From assembly GCA_012839765.1 (NCBI GenBank), contig DUMW01000045.1, positions 1-48,544 of the forward strand: a DNA stretch of 48,544 bases, given 5' to 3'. Both the position numbers and the translations under genes were made by a program. Below are positions 22,891 through 30,553 of this stretch, one piece after another. The notes beneath the pieces are model-generated. The model made no database searches. It worked only from the letters and a program-made list of their open reading frames with translations, and was not told the origin of the DNA. Within the stretch, counting starts at the first letter, position 1. Each line of letters opens with the position of its first letter. Source of the DNA: Bacillota bacterium. Its GTDB lineage: Bacteria; Bacillota; Limnochordia; DUMW01.

Positions 22891-24229
22891 AACTGATGCT
22901 TTCGAACATATCTCCGGCTTTGGAAAGCAGCTCCTGAGCCTTTTCCGTGTCGCCTAGCTGCTGATACACCAATCCCAGTTGGTATGTGGCTGCAGCGGTC
23001 TGTTTGGCGTTTTCCGCTTGGGCCGGGGCATGGGGCTGCTGGGCCTTCAAGGTAGCCAAAGCCGTCTCTAGATGGTTTTGGGCTGCGGTGTAGTCCTTCA
23101 ATTGACGATACACCTTGCCTAAGGCGATCTGCACCGGCACCTGCGCGACGGGATCTTCCAACATACCCAAAGCCTTCTCGAGATATTCTACCGCTTCCTT
23201 GTGTTTTTGCTGGCTGCTCAGGACAAACCCGTATTCTTCGTACAGTAGTGGTTCAAGATCCGCTGCCGGTTCTTCTTGCAACAAAGCCTCCGCTGTCTGC
23301 AATCGCCGGTAGGCTTCTTCCAGCTGGTTCTGTTCCCGATGAATCACCGCGAGGTTAATGTTAAGCCTGGCCATTTCCCTTTTCGGTCCTTTGGTCACTT
23401 GCAGGAAAGCCAAGGCATCCACGGTGTATTCCAGAGCTTCCTTCAGACGGCCTTGGGCATGGAAGACATAGCCCATGGTGGTCAGTACCGAACCGTATTC
23501 GAAGTAATCGTTGTTTTCCCGGCTCAGTTTCATGACCTGCTGCAGATAATTCAGGGCTTCGGGATAGTTGCCCAAAAGGGCGTGGGTTTTGCCCAGTCCG
23601 ATGAAGATCTTCAGTTCCAAGTGGGGTTCGATGATGTCCGCATGGTTCATCAGTTCACGGGCAAGCTCAAAGGCAGTCTTCGCGGTGTCGTACCAACCCA
23701 AGTTGTGACAAATTGCACCGTAAAGGTAGTGGGCCTGCACCGTGAGGAAGTCATCCCCCGCAAGCTCTAATTCCTCGATGGCGTTCTTAATGGGTTCCAA
23801 AGCACCGTTCATATCCTCCTGCCCGATGTAGCACCGGGCGAGGTTCAAATAGATGCGGCCCCGGGAATAGAAATCGTCCACGGCCACCTCTTCCAGTGCC
23901 TCTTCATAAAGACCGATGGCCTGATTCCACCGCTCCTTTTTTTCACAACTGCGGGCAACCGCCAAGGTCTTCTCTAACCGATGATTAAGTTCCCGGATTG
24001 GAGTGGTGGTTTCGTCATCGAGAAAGAAGCTTATGGGTTTGTTCAACCGCTGCGCGATGATTTGCAGGCTCTTTAGGGATGGGTTGGCTTCGTTCTTTTC
24101 CAGCTGACTGATAAAACTCTTCGTGAAATCATCTCCAGCCAATTCCTGCTGCGTCATGTTCAAGCGCTTGCGCATCCGACGTATTTTTTCACCAAGGGTT
24201 ACCTGGGTCACGTGACACACCACCTTCAT
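22889..24229 (-). CDS. XRE-type regulator with TPR repeats (RRNPP-like peptide receptor)
   Basis: A 446-residue protein with an N-terminal Cro/C1 HTH (TLGEKIRRMRKRLNMTQQEL through FISQLEKNEANPSLKSL, residues 11-58) and about eight TPR repeats from residue 95 to the end (for example ARCYIGQEDMNGALEPI, GLGKTHALLGNYPEALNYL, GLVYQQLGDTEKAQELL). This is the architecture of the RRNPP cytoplasmic receptors (PlcR, PrgX, NprR, Rap, AimR) that bind short re-imported peptides in the TPR groove. The ATG at 24229 has AAGGG upstream; a GTG at 24211 is an alternative. It is divergent from a secreted peptide precursor with repeats, which strengthens the receptor reading. Confidence 0.85.
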   Translation of the reverse strand: MKVVCHVTQVTLGEKIRRMRKRLNMTQQELAGDDFTKSFISQLEKNEANPSLKSLQIIAQRLNKPISFFLDDETTTPIRELNHRLEKTLAVARSCEKKERWNQAIGLYEEALEEVAVDDFYSRGRIYLNLARCYIGQEDMNGALEPIKNAIEELELAGDDFLTVQAHYLYGAICHNLGWYDTAKTAFELARELMNHADIIEPHLELKIFIGLGKTHALLGNYPEALNYLQQVMKLSRENNDYFEYGSVLTTMGYVFHAQGRLKEALEYTVDALAFLQVTKGPKREMARLNINLAVIHREQNQLEEAYRRLQTAEALLQEEPAADLEPLLYEEYGFVLSSQQKHKEAVEYLEKALGMLEDPVAQVPVQIALGKVYRQLKDYTAAQNHLETALATLKAQQPHAPAQAENAKQTAAATYQLGLVYQQLGDTEKAQELLSKAGDMFESIS

Positions 24230-24265
24230 CTGGCCCTTATGTTCATAAAAGCTGAACGCAAATCC

Positions 24266-24294
24266 AACTTACCATATAAATGGACGGGAGTCAA
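24266..24294 (-). promoter_or_regulatory. Possible promoter of the XRE-TPR gene
   Basis: On the minus strand TTGACT (24289-24294), a 17-base spacer and TAAGTT (24266-24271), about 37 bases before the start codon. The -10 box is weak. Confidence 0.4.
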
Positions 24295-24316
24295 ACGAAA
24301 TATGGTCCAGAAGGTC

Positions 24317-24345
24317 TTGACAATAGGTAAAGTGGTTGTTATCAT
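24317..24345 (+). promoter_or_regulatory. Promoter of the peptide-precursor gene
   Basis: TTGACA (24317-24322), a 17-base spacer and TATCAT (24340-24345): close to the sigma-A consensus. The spacer contains GTAAAGTGG (24327-24335), whose exact inverse CCACTTTAC lies at 24391-24399; these could be two halves of a looping operator for the neighbouring regulator. The leader also contains a GC-rich hairpin region at 24366-24392. Confidence 0.7.
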
Positions 24346-24421
24346 AGGGGTGTCGGCAAGGGGGGGCCGGTGGGGACAAGTCGCCCCAGGCCACTTTACA
24401 TAGGAACGGAGGTGAGCTTCG

Positions 24422-24646
24422 TTGCGGCTGAAAATGCGGCTGCCAGCTCTGTTGTTGAGTGCGGTGTTGGTTATAGCGGTGTTTTCAGGCATCTTGCTTT
24501 CCGCCCCGGAGGCAGCATCCATGGTGGAAGGTTCCCAGGCCCGGATGTCCATTCCACCGATCAAGCCCTTCGGAGAGGAAAAAGTAGCGCGCATGTCCAT
24601 CCCGCCTATTAAGCCCTTCAGCGATGGTTCCTCGGCTTCTGCCTAA
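24422..24646 (+). CDS. Secreted repeat-containing peptide-pheromone precursor
   Basis: A 74-residue precursor. TTG at 24422 is the start because GGAGGTGAG ends 6-7 bases before it; the ATG at 24434 is too far. Residues 1-7 are basic, 8-28 are a hydrophobic Sec signal, and cleavage is likely near APEAAS (28-33). The mature part contains the same 11 residues twice, ARMSIPPIKPF, at 40-50 and 56-66, one every 16 residues. The two coding repeats (24539-24571 and 24587-24619) differ at six third-codon positions and at no amino acid, showing selection on the peptide. No Cys or modification genes nearby. Together with the divergent XRE-TPR gene it reads as the ligand of a peptide-signalling pair. Confidence 0.8.
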   Translation: MRLKMRLPALLLSAVLVIAVFSGILLSAPEAASMVEGSQARMSIPPIKPFGEEKVARMSIPPIKPFSDGSSASA

Positions 24647-24702
24647 AGATAGTCTCGTTGGACTCACAGCGCATTATTCTATGATCAGACCGTCCAATGG
24701 TC

Positions 24703-24726
24703 GGGTGACGCACTCACGCGTCACCC
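24703..24726. terminator. Hairpin after the peptide-precursor gene
   Basis: Perfect 9-bp stem GGGTGACGC / GCGTCACCC with a 6-base loop, about 57 bases after the stop codon. It lacks a T-run, so termination is probable but not certain. Confidence 0.5.
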
Positions 24727-24921
24727 CCTTGTCCAATATAAGTTGACAGCCAATCCGAAGACTCTTTCCTTTCTTAGTTTATCCCCTCGTCCCTAGTCAC
24801 TGCCGCCCTTTTCCTGCATAGAATAGAACAACAGGTTAATTGGGCTTGCTCCGGGGAGCAGGGAAAGGGGAAGATGTGTGTAATATAGTAGTATGGAAGC
24901 GAAGAGTGAGGCGGTGACCCT

Positions 24922-25122
24922 ATGGATGGCCTAGCAAAGGATGCTTGTCTGATTTGTCGGGAGGAGCCCAAGACAGGGGTAACATTCTGCAATACCACCC
25001 TTTGTAGCGCCTGTGAACGGCTGATCCTGCAGATTTCCCCGGGGGATCCCGGGTATGAACGGATAGTGGAGCAAATCAAGGAGTTTTGGGTGCGGAATCC
25101 AGCCTATATCAGCTTGGCTTAG
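24922..25122 (+). CDS. gin: Sigma-G inhibitor Gin (CsfB) family protein
   Basis: A 66-residue protein with the Gin zinc-ribbon pattern: CLIC at residues 9-12 and CSAC at 28-31, followed by a helix (ERIVEQIKEFWVRNP) that corresponds to the conserved C-terminal part. In B. subtilis CsfB/Gin binds sigma-G and sigma-E to time sporulation gene expression. GAGGCGGTGA precedes the ATG. It lies upstream of the yaaO-like decarboxylase and tmk just as csfB does in B. subtilis, which supports the assignment and implies a sporulating lineage. Confidence 0.85.
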   Translation: MDGLAKDACLICREEPKTGVTFCNTTLCSACERLILQISPGDPGYERIVEQIKEFWVRNPAYISLA

Positions 25123-25178
25123 TGTCCAGGTGCTTCGCCGTATATTACTTTCTCGTATCTTTTGGAGAGTTTGATAGG

Positions 25179-26591
25179 TTGCAGAACTTGACACCATATC
25201 TATCTGGTCTTTTAGCCTATGTAAGGCGGGGGATTGTTCCCTTCCATACACCGGGCCATAAACAAGGGCGGGCACTGCCTAGTGTCTTGGCCGAGTGTCA
25301 GGAACACTGGGCCGCGCTGGATCTGTCCGATGTGGTGGAATGTCCAAGCTTGGATCATGCCGAGCCGTTGGTGCTACAGGCGGCGGAGAAACTGGCCGCG
25401 GAGCTATATGGGGTCCATTCCACCCTTTTTTTGTCTAATGGGACAAGCCAGGGGATCATCGGGATGCTGTTGGCGGCAGGGTTTGGCCGGAGAGTGCTTC
25501 TTTCCCGGAATTGTCACATTTCCGCGGTGCGGGGCTTGATCCTGAGTGGTGCAACTCCCCAATGGCTACCGGTTATTTACGATGAATCCTGGGGCCTGGT
25601 GGTGGGGGTAGATTTAGAAGTCCTAAGGAACCTCACACCGGGTTTCGAAGCTGCCCTCATCGTCCATCCCACCTATCATGGTTTTGTGAACGACTTTACA
25701 TTGCTGCGGGATTTCTGCCGGGCCGGTGAGGTCAAGTTGCTGGTAGACGAGGCCCATGGACCCCACTTCATTGCCCATCGGCATCTGCCAAAATCCGCGG
25801 TGACTTGGCCCGAGGCTACTGCCGTGGCCCAAAGCCCCCATAAGATCCTCGGTGCCTTCACCGGTGCATCCTGGTTACATCTGGTCCAGGCCTGGGAGGG
25901 CTTGGAAGCATGTGTCCGGCTGGTCCAATCCACCAGCCCCTCACCCTTGTTGTTTGCTTCCTTGGATGCTGCCCGTTGGCAACTGGCCCAGGAAGGCCCC
26001 AGTCTTTTCGGACAGACATTACAACTGGCCGAGGAGCTTCGGGAGGAGATCTCCCGGATCCCGGGGCTTTGGTGCCCAACGCCGGAGCAGTTAAAGGCTA
26101 AGGGGATCGTTGATTTTGATCCCCTGAAGCTTTTGATCTTCGTGGACCAGTTGGGAATAAGTGGTATCCAGGCGAAAAGGTTCCTCCGGGATCGAGGAAT
26201 TGAAGCGGAGTTGGCGGATCCCCACAGCGTGCTTTTTATCCTGACCCCCGGGGATGATGAAAAGACCGCCAAGACTTTGCTCCGGGGACTGGCCTGTTTG
26301 AGTCGGGAATTGCGGGGGAGGGGGGCCGCGGTTCCCGTACTACACTGGCCTTCCCTGCCTCCCCAACGGTTGATTCCCCGGGAAGCCTTCTTTGCACCTG
26401 GAGAAGAGTTGGATATTAGGAGTGCACGGGGGCGGATCGCCGCGACGGTGCTAGCGCCCTATCCGCCCGGTATACCGGTGCTTGTCCCGGGGGAAGAGAT
26501 TACGGAGGAGATCATTGCCTATGTGGAGCAGGCGTTGGCTTTAGAGGTGAGCTTTAACCATGATCCCTTAAGGATCCGAGTGGTGAAATAG
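25179..26591 (+). CDS. Orn/Lys/Arg decarboxylase family PLP enzyme (YaaO-like)
   Basis: A 470-residue fold-type-I PLP enzyme. FHTPGHKQGRALP is the family N-terminal signature, LFLSNGTSQG the phosphate-binding region, LLVDEAHGPH carries the cofactor Asp and His, and AQSPHKILGAFTG has the Schiff-base Lys. A short C-terminal domain follows (VPVLVPGEEIT). TTG at 25179 was chosen because GGAGAG lies 9 bases upstream; the longer frame starting at 25086 would overlap gin. It decarboxylates a basic amino acid, possibly for polyamine synthesis; which one cannot be told. Confidence 0.88.
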   Translation: MQNLTPYLSGLLAYVRRGIVPFHTPGHKQGRALPSVLAECQEHWAALDLSDVVECPSLDHAEPLVLQAAEKLAAELYGVHSTLFLSNGTSQGIIGMLLAAGFGRRVLLSRNCHISAVRGLILSGATPQWLPVIYDESWGLVVGVDLEVLRNLTPGFEAALIVHPTYHGFVNDFTLLRDFCRAGEVKLLVDEAHGPHFIAHRHLPKSAVTWPEATAVAQSPHKILGAFTGASWLHLVQAWEGLEACVRLVQSTSPSPLLFASLDAARWQLAQEGPSLFGQTLQLAEELREEISRIPGLWCPTPEQLKAKGIVDFDPLKLLIFVDQLGISGIQAKRFLRDRGIEAELADPHSVLFILTPGDDEKTAKTLLRGLACLSRELRGRGAAVPVLHWPSLPPQRLIPREAFFAPGEELDIRSARGRIAATVLAPYPPGIPVLVPGEEITEEIIAYVEQALALEVSFNHDPLRIRVVK

Positions 26592-26643
26592 AGGGAAGGA
26601 GTGTGGAGCCATCCGGTAAGGAACGCGGAGGCTCGGGTTTGAG

Positions 26644-27273
26644 ATGAATTTGGGAAAACTGATTACCTTCGAAGGAATCGATCGCACCGGAAAGTCCACC
26701 CAGTTGGAATTGGTGAAGGATTGGTTGACGAAGCAAGATATTCCGGTCTTGATGACTCGACAGCCGGGGGGGACATCGGCCGGTGAGGTGATCCGGAAGC
26801 TAATCCTGTCCGGTAGCTGCTCCCTAGATCCCAAGGCGGAGCTACTTTTGATGATGGCGGACCGGGCCCAGCATGTGGCCGAAGTGATCCTTCCGGCTTT
26901 GGAACAGGGCATGGTGGTCCTTTGCGATCGGTTTGTCGATTCTTCGGTGGCCTACCAGGGATATGGAATGGGATTAGATTTGGAGTTGATCGATCAGCTT
27001 AACAAGTGGACCACCCAGCAGTTGATCCCTGTGTTGACCGTACTTTTCGATCGACCGGTGGACTTTTCCTTCGGTGGGGAGCGTCCTGGGGATCGTATCG
27101 AGAGCAGGGATCGGGCCTTTCAAGAGCGGGTGCGCCAGGGCTTTTTGGCTCTGTACCGGCGAGAACCACAGCGAATTGTGCGTGTTGATGTGGTAAACAA
27201 ATCCCCGGAAGAGATCTTCGCGGAAGTCCGGCCGGTAATTGCTAGGGCCCTTGGTTTGTCCGATGCATCCTAG
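26644..27273 (+). CDS. tmk: Thymidylate kinase
   Basis: A 209-residue dTMP kinase. The P-loop is FEGIDRTGKSTQ, the DR(F/Y/H) motif is CDRFVDSSVAYQG, the TRQPGGT block binds substrate, and the LID region contains an RIESRD segment. It makes dTDP for DNA synthesis. GGAGG lies upstream of the ATG. Position between the decarboxylase and holB matches B. subtilis. Confidence 0.96.
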   Translation: MNLGKLITFEGIDRTGKSTQLELVKDWLTKQDIPVLMTRQPGGTSAGEVIRKLILSGSCSLDPKAELLLMMADRAQHVAEVILPALEQGMVVLCDRFVDSSVAYQGYGMGLDLELIDQLNKWTTQQLIPVLTVLFDRPVDFSFGGERPGDRIESRDRAFQERVRQGFLALYRREPQRIVRVDVVNKSPEEIFAEVRPVIARALGLSDAS

Positions 27274-27344
27274 AAAGACGGACAAGGGTGTTCCGCCGTG
27301 GTATAATGATCAGTAATCGGGCCCACAAAAGGGAAGGGGATAGG

Positions 27345-28316
27345 ATGTCTGGGGTATTAGACCTGAATCAGATCGTCGGGCATGAGATGGTGCGACAGGT
27401 TCTGCAGCGGGCCATTGCCGAAGGGCGGGTCGCTAACGCCTATTTGTTCCATGGACCTAGTGGGGTGGGTAAGACTACTACCGCCTTCGCCTTTGCTAAG
27501 GCACTGCATTGTGTGGAGGGAACCGGTACCGACGGCTGTGCCAGTTGCCAGCGCTATGACGCGGGAGTGGCCCATCCGGACCTCATTGTCCTGGACGGGA
27601 CCGAGGGAGCTTTGAAAATCGATCAGATCCGCCGGATGCAAGAACAGCTGAACTATAAAGCCCAGTCCGGTGGGTACAAGGTCTGTATCATGATCGGGGC
27701 GGATCAGATAACGGTTCAGGCGGCCAACAGTGCTTTGAAGGTTTTGGAGGAACCCCCGGGGCAAAGCGTGATCATCCTCACCGGGGAAAGCCCTTCCCAG
27801 TTTCTACCCACGATCCTATCCCGCTGTCAGGTGTTAGCCTTTCAGCCCGTTGCTGTGGAAGTGTTGGCCCGACATTTGATTAGCCTGGGTAGTAGCGAAA
27901 GCCAGGCCCAAATCCTGGCCCGACTTTTCGAAGGACGGGTGGGCACCGCGGTGAACGCGCTATCCAGTGACGTTCTGGATATGCGTAACACTATGCTGGG
28001 TTATCTCCGGGATGTGCAGGGACATGGATGGGCGGGTCTGTACAGTGATAGCACCCTCTGGGAGAAGGAACGGGTCCAGGGCCGGTTGGCCTTAAAGATC
28101 ATGTTATCCTGGTACAGAGACCTGCTTCTGATCAAGACCGGTACCAGGGAGAACCTGGTGAACTTTGACTGGGAAGGTCCTTTGGAGGAAGCGGCCAAGA
28201 GATACGCGCTGGACGACTTGTTGCAGATTACCCAAGCCATTGAAGGGGCGTTGAACTATCGGCAGGGTACAGGCTATTACCGGATCTACCTGGACAGGAT
28301 TTTGTCCCTGCTTTGA
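27345..28316 (+). CDS. holB: DNA polymerase III delta-prime subunit
   Basis: A 323-residue clamp-loader subunit similar to the ATPase core of DnaX: P-loop HGPSGVGKTTT, zinc-binding Cys (CVEG, CASC), LKVLEEPPG, and ILSRCQ. The ATG at 27345 follows AGGGGATAGG; the frame is open back to 27288 but a TATAAT box lies there (27302-27307) and may be part of an internal promoter. It loads the sliding clamp with DnaX and HolA. Confidence 0.92.
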   Translation: MSGVLDLNQIVGHEMVRQVLQRAIAEGRVANAYLFHGPSGVGKTTTAFAFAKALHCVEGTGTDGCASCQRYDAGVAHPDLIVLDGTEGALKIDQIRRMQEQLNYKAQSGGYKVCIMIGADQITVQAANSALKVLEEPPGQSVIILTGESPSQFLPTILSRCQVLAFQPVAVEVLARHLISLGSSESQAQILARLFEGRVGTAVNALSSDVLDMRNTMLGYLRDVQGHGWAGLYSDSTLWEKERVQGRLALKIMLSWYRDLLLIKTGTRENLVNFDWEGPLEEAAKRYALDDLLQITQAIEGALNYRQGTGYYRIYLDRILSLL

Positions 28317-28348
28317 TCCGCAGTAAGTCACGATAGGAGAATGAATAT

Positions 28349-29290
28349 ATGGCAACAGTTGTGGGTGTTCGCTTCAAGAAAGCGGGTAAGATATATTATT
28401 TCGATCCAGGGGACCTGGATCTGGTGGAAAATGATCTGGTGATCGTGGAGACGGCCCGGGGCATGGAAGCAGGTACCGTGGTTATCGGCCGGAAGGAAGT
28501 ACCGGAAGAGGAAATCAGTCAACCTCTGAAGGCGGTGCTCCGTAAGGCTACTTCCGAGGACGAACAACAGATACGGGAAAACAAACAGAAAGCAAAGGAG
28601 GCCTTCGGCATCGGCCTCAAGAAGATCGCGGAACACCAGCTGCCGATGAAGCTGATCGACGTAGAGTACACCTTTGATAATAGCAAGATCATCTTCTATT
28701 TCACTGCCGAAGGACGTGTGGATTTCCGCGAGCTGGTGAAGGATCTTGCGGCGATCTTCCGTACCCGTATTGAGCTGCACCAGATCGGGGTGCGGGATGA
28801 GGCCAAGATGATTGGCGGCCTTGGTCCCTGCGGACGGGCCATGTGCTGCACTACTTTCCTGGGGGATTTTGAACCAGTCTCGATCAAGATGGCCAAGGAG
28901 CAGAATCTTTCCCTGAATCCCGCGAAGATCTCCGGGATCTGTGGACGACTGATGTGTTGTCTCAAGTTTGAACGGGATCTATATCGGGAGACGCCCAAAG
29001 GGGAGGAGGATGCGGAACAGGAATGCAGCTGTCCCTGCTCTCAGGAATGTACCGAGGAGATTGTCGAGGACACTGGTGAGGGAGTAGTGGAAATGGAGTC
29101 GGAGGTGGAAGTGCCGGAAGAGGCCGAGGTGGAAGTAGAACAGGAAGAGACGGCCCCTGCGGAGGAAGAAACGGCCAAGGCTCAAAAACCAAGCAAGCAG
29201 GGCAAGAAGAAACGGCGTCCTAAGTACAGGAAAAAAAAGAAGAAGCGTCCCAAAGAAAAGGGAAATGGAAATGGAAACCAAGGACAATAA
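28349..29290 (+). CDS. ricT: PSP1-domain protein RicT (YaaT)
   Basis: A 313-residue PSP1-domain protein. The domain covers residues 1-215, with the conserved Cys-rich part GPCGRAMCCTTF and SGICGRLMCCLKFE that in the RicA/F/T complex helps bind [4Fe-4S] clusters; that complex acts with RNase Y on RNA maturation and on sporulation and competence. The tail is unusual: CSCPCSQEC, then a long Glu/Val-rich acidic stretch (235-280), then a Lys/Arg-rich end, making it about 40 residues longer than B. subtilis YaaT. AGGAG precedes the ATG. RicA and RicF genes are not in the window. Confidence 0.93.
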   Translation: MATVVGVRFKKAGKIYYFDPGDLDLVENDLVIVETARGMEAGTVVIGRKEVPEEEISQPLKAVLRKATSEDEQQIRENKQKAKEAFGIGLKKIAEHQLPMKLIDVEYTFDNSKIIFYFTAEGRVDFRELVKDLAAIFRTRIELHQIGVRDEAKMIGGLGPCGRAMCCTTFLGDFEPVSIKMAKEQNLSLNPAKISGICGRLMCCLKFERDLYRETPKGEEDAEQECSCPCSQECTEEIVEDTGEGVVEMESEVEVPEEAEVEVEQEETAPAEEETAKAQKPSKQGKKKRRPKYRKKKKKRPKEKGNGNGNQGQ

Positions 29291-30146
29291 ACGGACATCA
29301 AAAGGAACCTTATATATCTGCGCTACGCCCATCGGCAATCTGGAGGACATTACCCTGCGGGTCTTGCGGGTATTGCAAGAAGTGGACCTAATTGCCTGCG
29401 AGGATACCAGGCGTACCCGGCAGCTTCTGGAGCATTATCAGATCAAGAACGCCCGGTTGGTGAGTTATCACGAGCATAATGAACAGGAGCGGACCGATGA
29501 GCTGATCGCGGCTTTGGAAGCAGGACAAGATGTGGCTTTGGTATCCGACGCAGGCACCCCTGGCATAGCAGATCCTGGGTTCGTGGTGGTTCGGAAAGCG
29601 CTCGAGGTGGGGATTCGGGTGACTTCTCTGCCGGGGGCCTGCGCAGCCATTGCGGCCTTGGTGATGAGTGGCTTAACCACCGATCGATTCTATTTCCATG
29701 GTTTTCTACCGCGAAAAGAAAGCAAGCGCATCCGCGAACTGGAAAGGATGAAGGAACAGGTAGGTACCCTCATTTTCTACGAGGCTCCTCATCGCATCGT
29801 TGCCTGTCTGACAGATTTGCTCCAAGTCTTTGGGCCTAGACCCGCGGTGTTGGTCCGCGAGTTGACAAAGCTCCACGAGGAAATGTGGACCGGTACCCTG
29901 GAAGAACTTCTCCACCGCACCAGACAGCAGCCACCTAAGGGGGAGATTGTCCTCTTGGTGCAGGGCACAACAACTCCCCAGCCAACTGCTAATCATGACG
30001 TCCTGGCCCTGATCCAGGAGCTGATGAAATCAGGTGTAGACAAGAAAACCGCTGTTTCGGTTACCGCGAAGATAACCAATCTCCCCAAAAAGGAAATCTA
30101 CAATCAAGTAGTGGAACTTCCCCCTTATTGGACGGAGAAAGACTAG
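29265..30146 (+). CDS. rsmI: 16S rRNA 2'-O-ribose C1402 methyltransferase
   Basis: A 293-residue SAM-dependent tetrapyrrole-methylase-fold enzyme. LYICATPIGNLEDITLRVL near the N-terminus, CEDTRRTRQLL, VSDAGTPGIADPG and FYEAPHRI are all RsmI signatures. It overlaps the end of ricT by 26 bases; ATG at 29265 or 29271 may be used, the second having better spacing from AAAGGG. It methylates C1402 in the ribosomal decoding centre. The same neighbour order occurs in B. subtilis (yaaT...yabC). Confidence 0.95.
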   Translation: MEMETKDNKRTSKGTLYICATPIGNLEDITLRVLRVLQEVDLIACEDTRRTRQLLEHYQIKNARLVSYHEHNEQERTDELIAALEAGQDVALVSDAGTPGIADPGFVVVRKALEVGIRVTSLPGACAAIAALVMSGLTTDRFYFHGFLPRKESKRIRELERMKEQVGTLIFYEAPHRIVACLTDLLQVFGPRPAVLVRELTKLHEEMWTGTLEELLHRTRQQPPKGEIVLLVQGTTTPQPTANHDVLALIQELMKSGVDKKTAVSVTAKITNLPKKEIYNQVVELPPYWTEKD

Positions 30147-30412
30147 GCAGTTTCTGTCTTATTGTCAGGCAGTTCCTTGAGCTCTGCCAAACACCGAGCA
30201 CACAGGAGTTTCCCCTTGAAACTGGTCAAGCCATCGGTACTGTTACAGATCACACAGGACGTCTCATATTTTTTCAGAACGATGGTGTTCTGATCTCCCA
30301 CGTAGATTTCCACGGGATCCCGTTCTGCCAGTCCAATGGTCATCCGCAGTTCCTTAGGAATAACGATCCTACCCAGACTGTCTAGGCGACGTACCATACC
30401 TGTGGGTTTCAT
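30143..30412 (-). CDS. abrB: AbrB/SpoVT-family transition-state regulator
   Basis: An 89-residue AbrB-like protein: swapped-hairpin DNA-binding domain MVRRLDSLGRIVIPKELR followed by a DPVEIYVG block, then a C-terminal module with CVIC and CARC, a possible zinc ribbon often seen in clostridial members but not in B. subtilis AbrB. The frame opens at 30541, but AAGGGAGGG points to the ATG at 30412. It converges on rsmI with the two stop codons sharing the palindrome CTAG. AbrB proteins repress post-exponential genes. Confidence 0.93.
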   Translation of the reverse strand: MKPTGMVRRLDSLGRIVIPKELRMTIGLAERDPVEIYVGDQNTIVLKKYETSCVICNSTDGLTSFKGKLLCARCLAELKELPDNKTETA

Positions 30413-30457
30413 GCAAATCCCTCCCTTGGAAGAATTATCTTCCTTTTTAGTAAGTAA

Positions 30458-30486
30458 AGTATACCACAGGGGGGAGAACGTCGTAA
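30458..30486 (-). promoter_or_regulatory. Possible promoter of abrB
   Basis: On the minus strand TATACT (30458-30463) is a good -10 box about 46 bases before the abrB start; the -35 region 17 bases further (TTACGA) is poor. Confidence 0.35.
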
Positions 30487-30522
30487 AGAAAAATCTGGGG
30501 ATTGCTGAAGTTTTTTCAAAGG

Positions 30523-30544
30523 GAGGTGGGCCGAAGCCCACCTC
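30523..30544 (-). terminator. UUCG-tetraloop hairpin after galK
   Basis: On the minus strand GAGGTGGGC-TTCG-GCCCACCTC: a perfect 9-bp stem closed by a C(UUCG)G tetraloop, one of the most stable RNA hairpins. It lies just after the galK stop. Only CCTTTG follows, so it is a weak terminator or a 3'-end stabiliser. Confidence 0.6.
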
Positions 30545-30553
30545 GGAAGGGCA

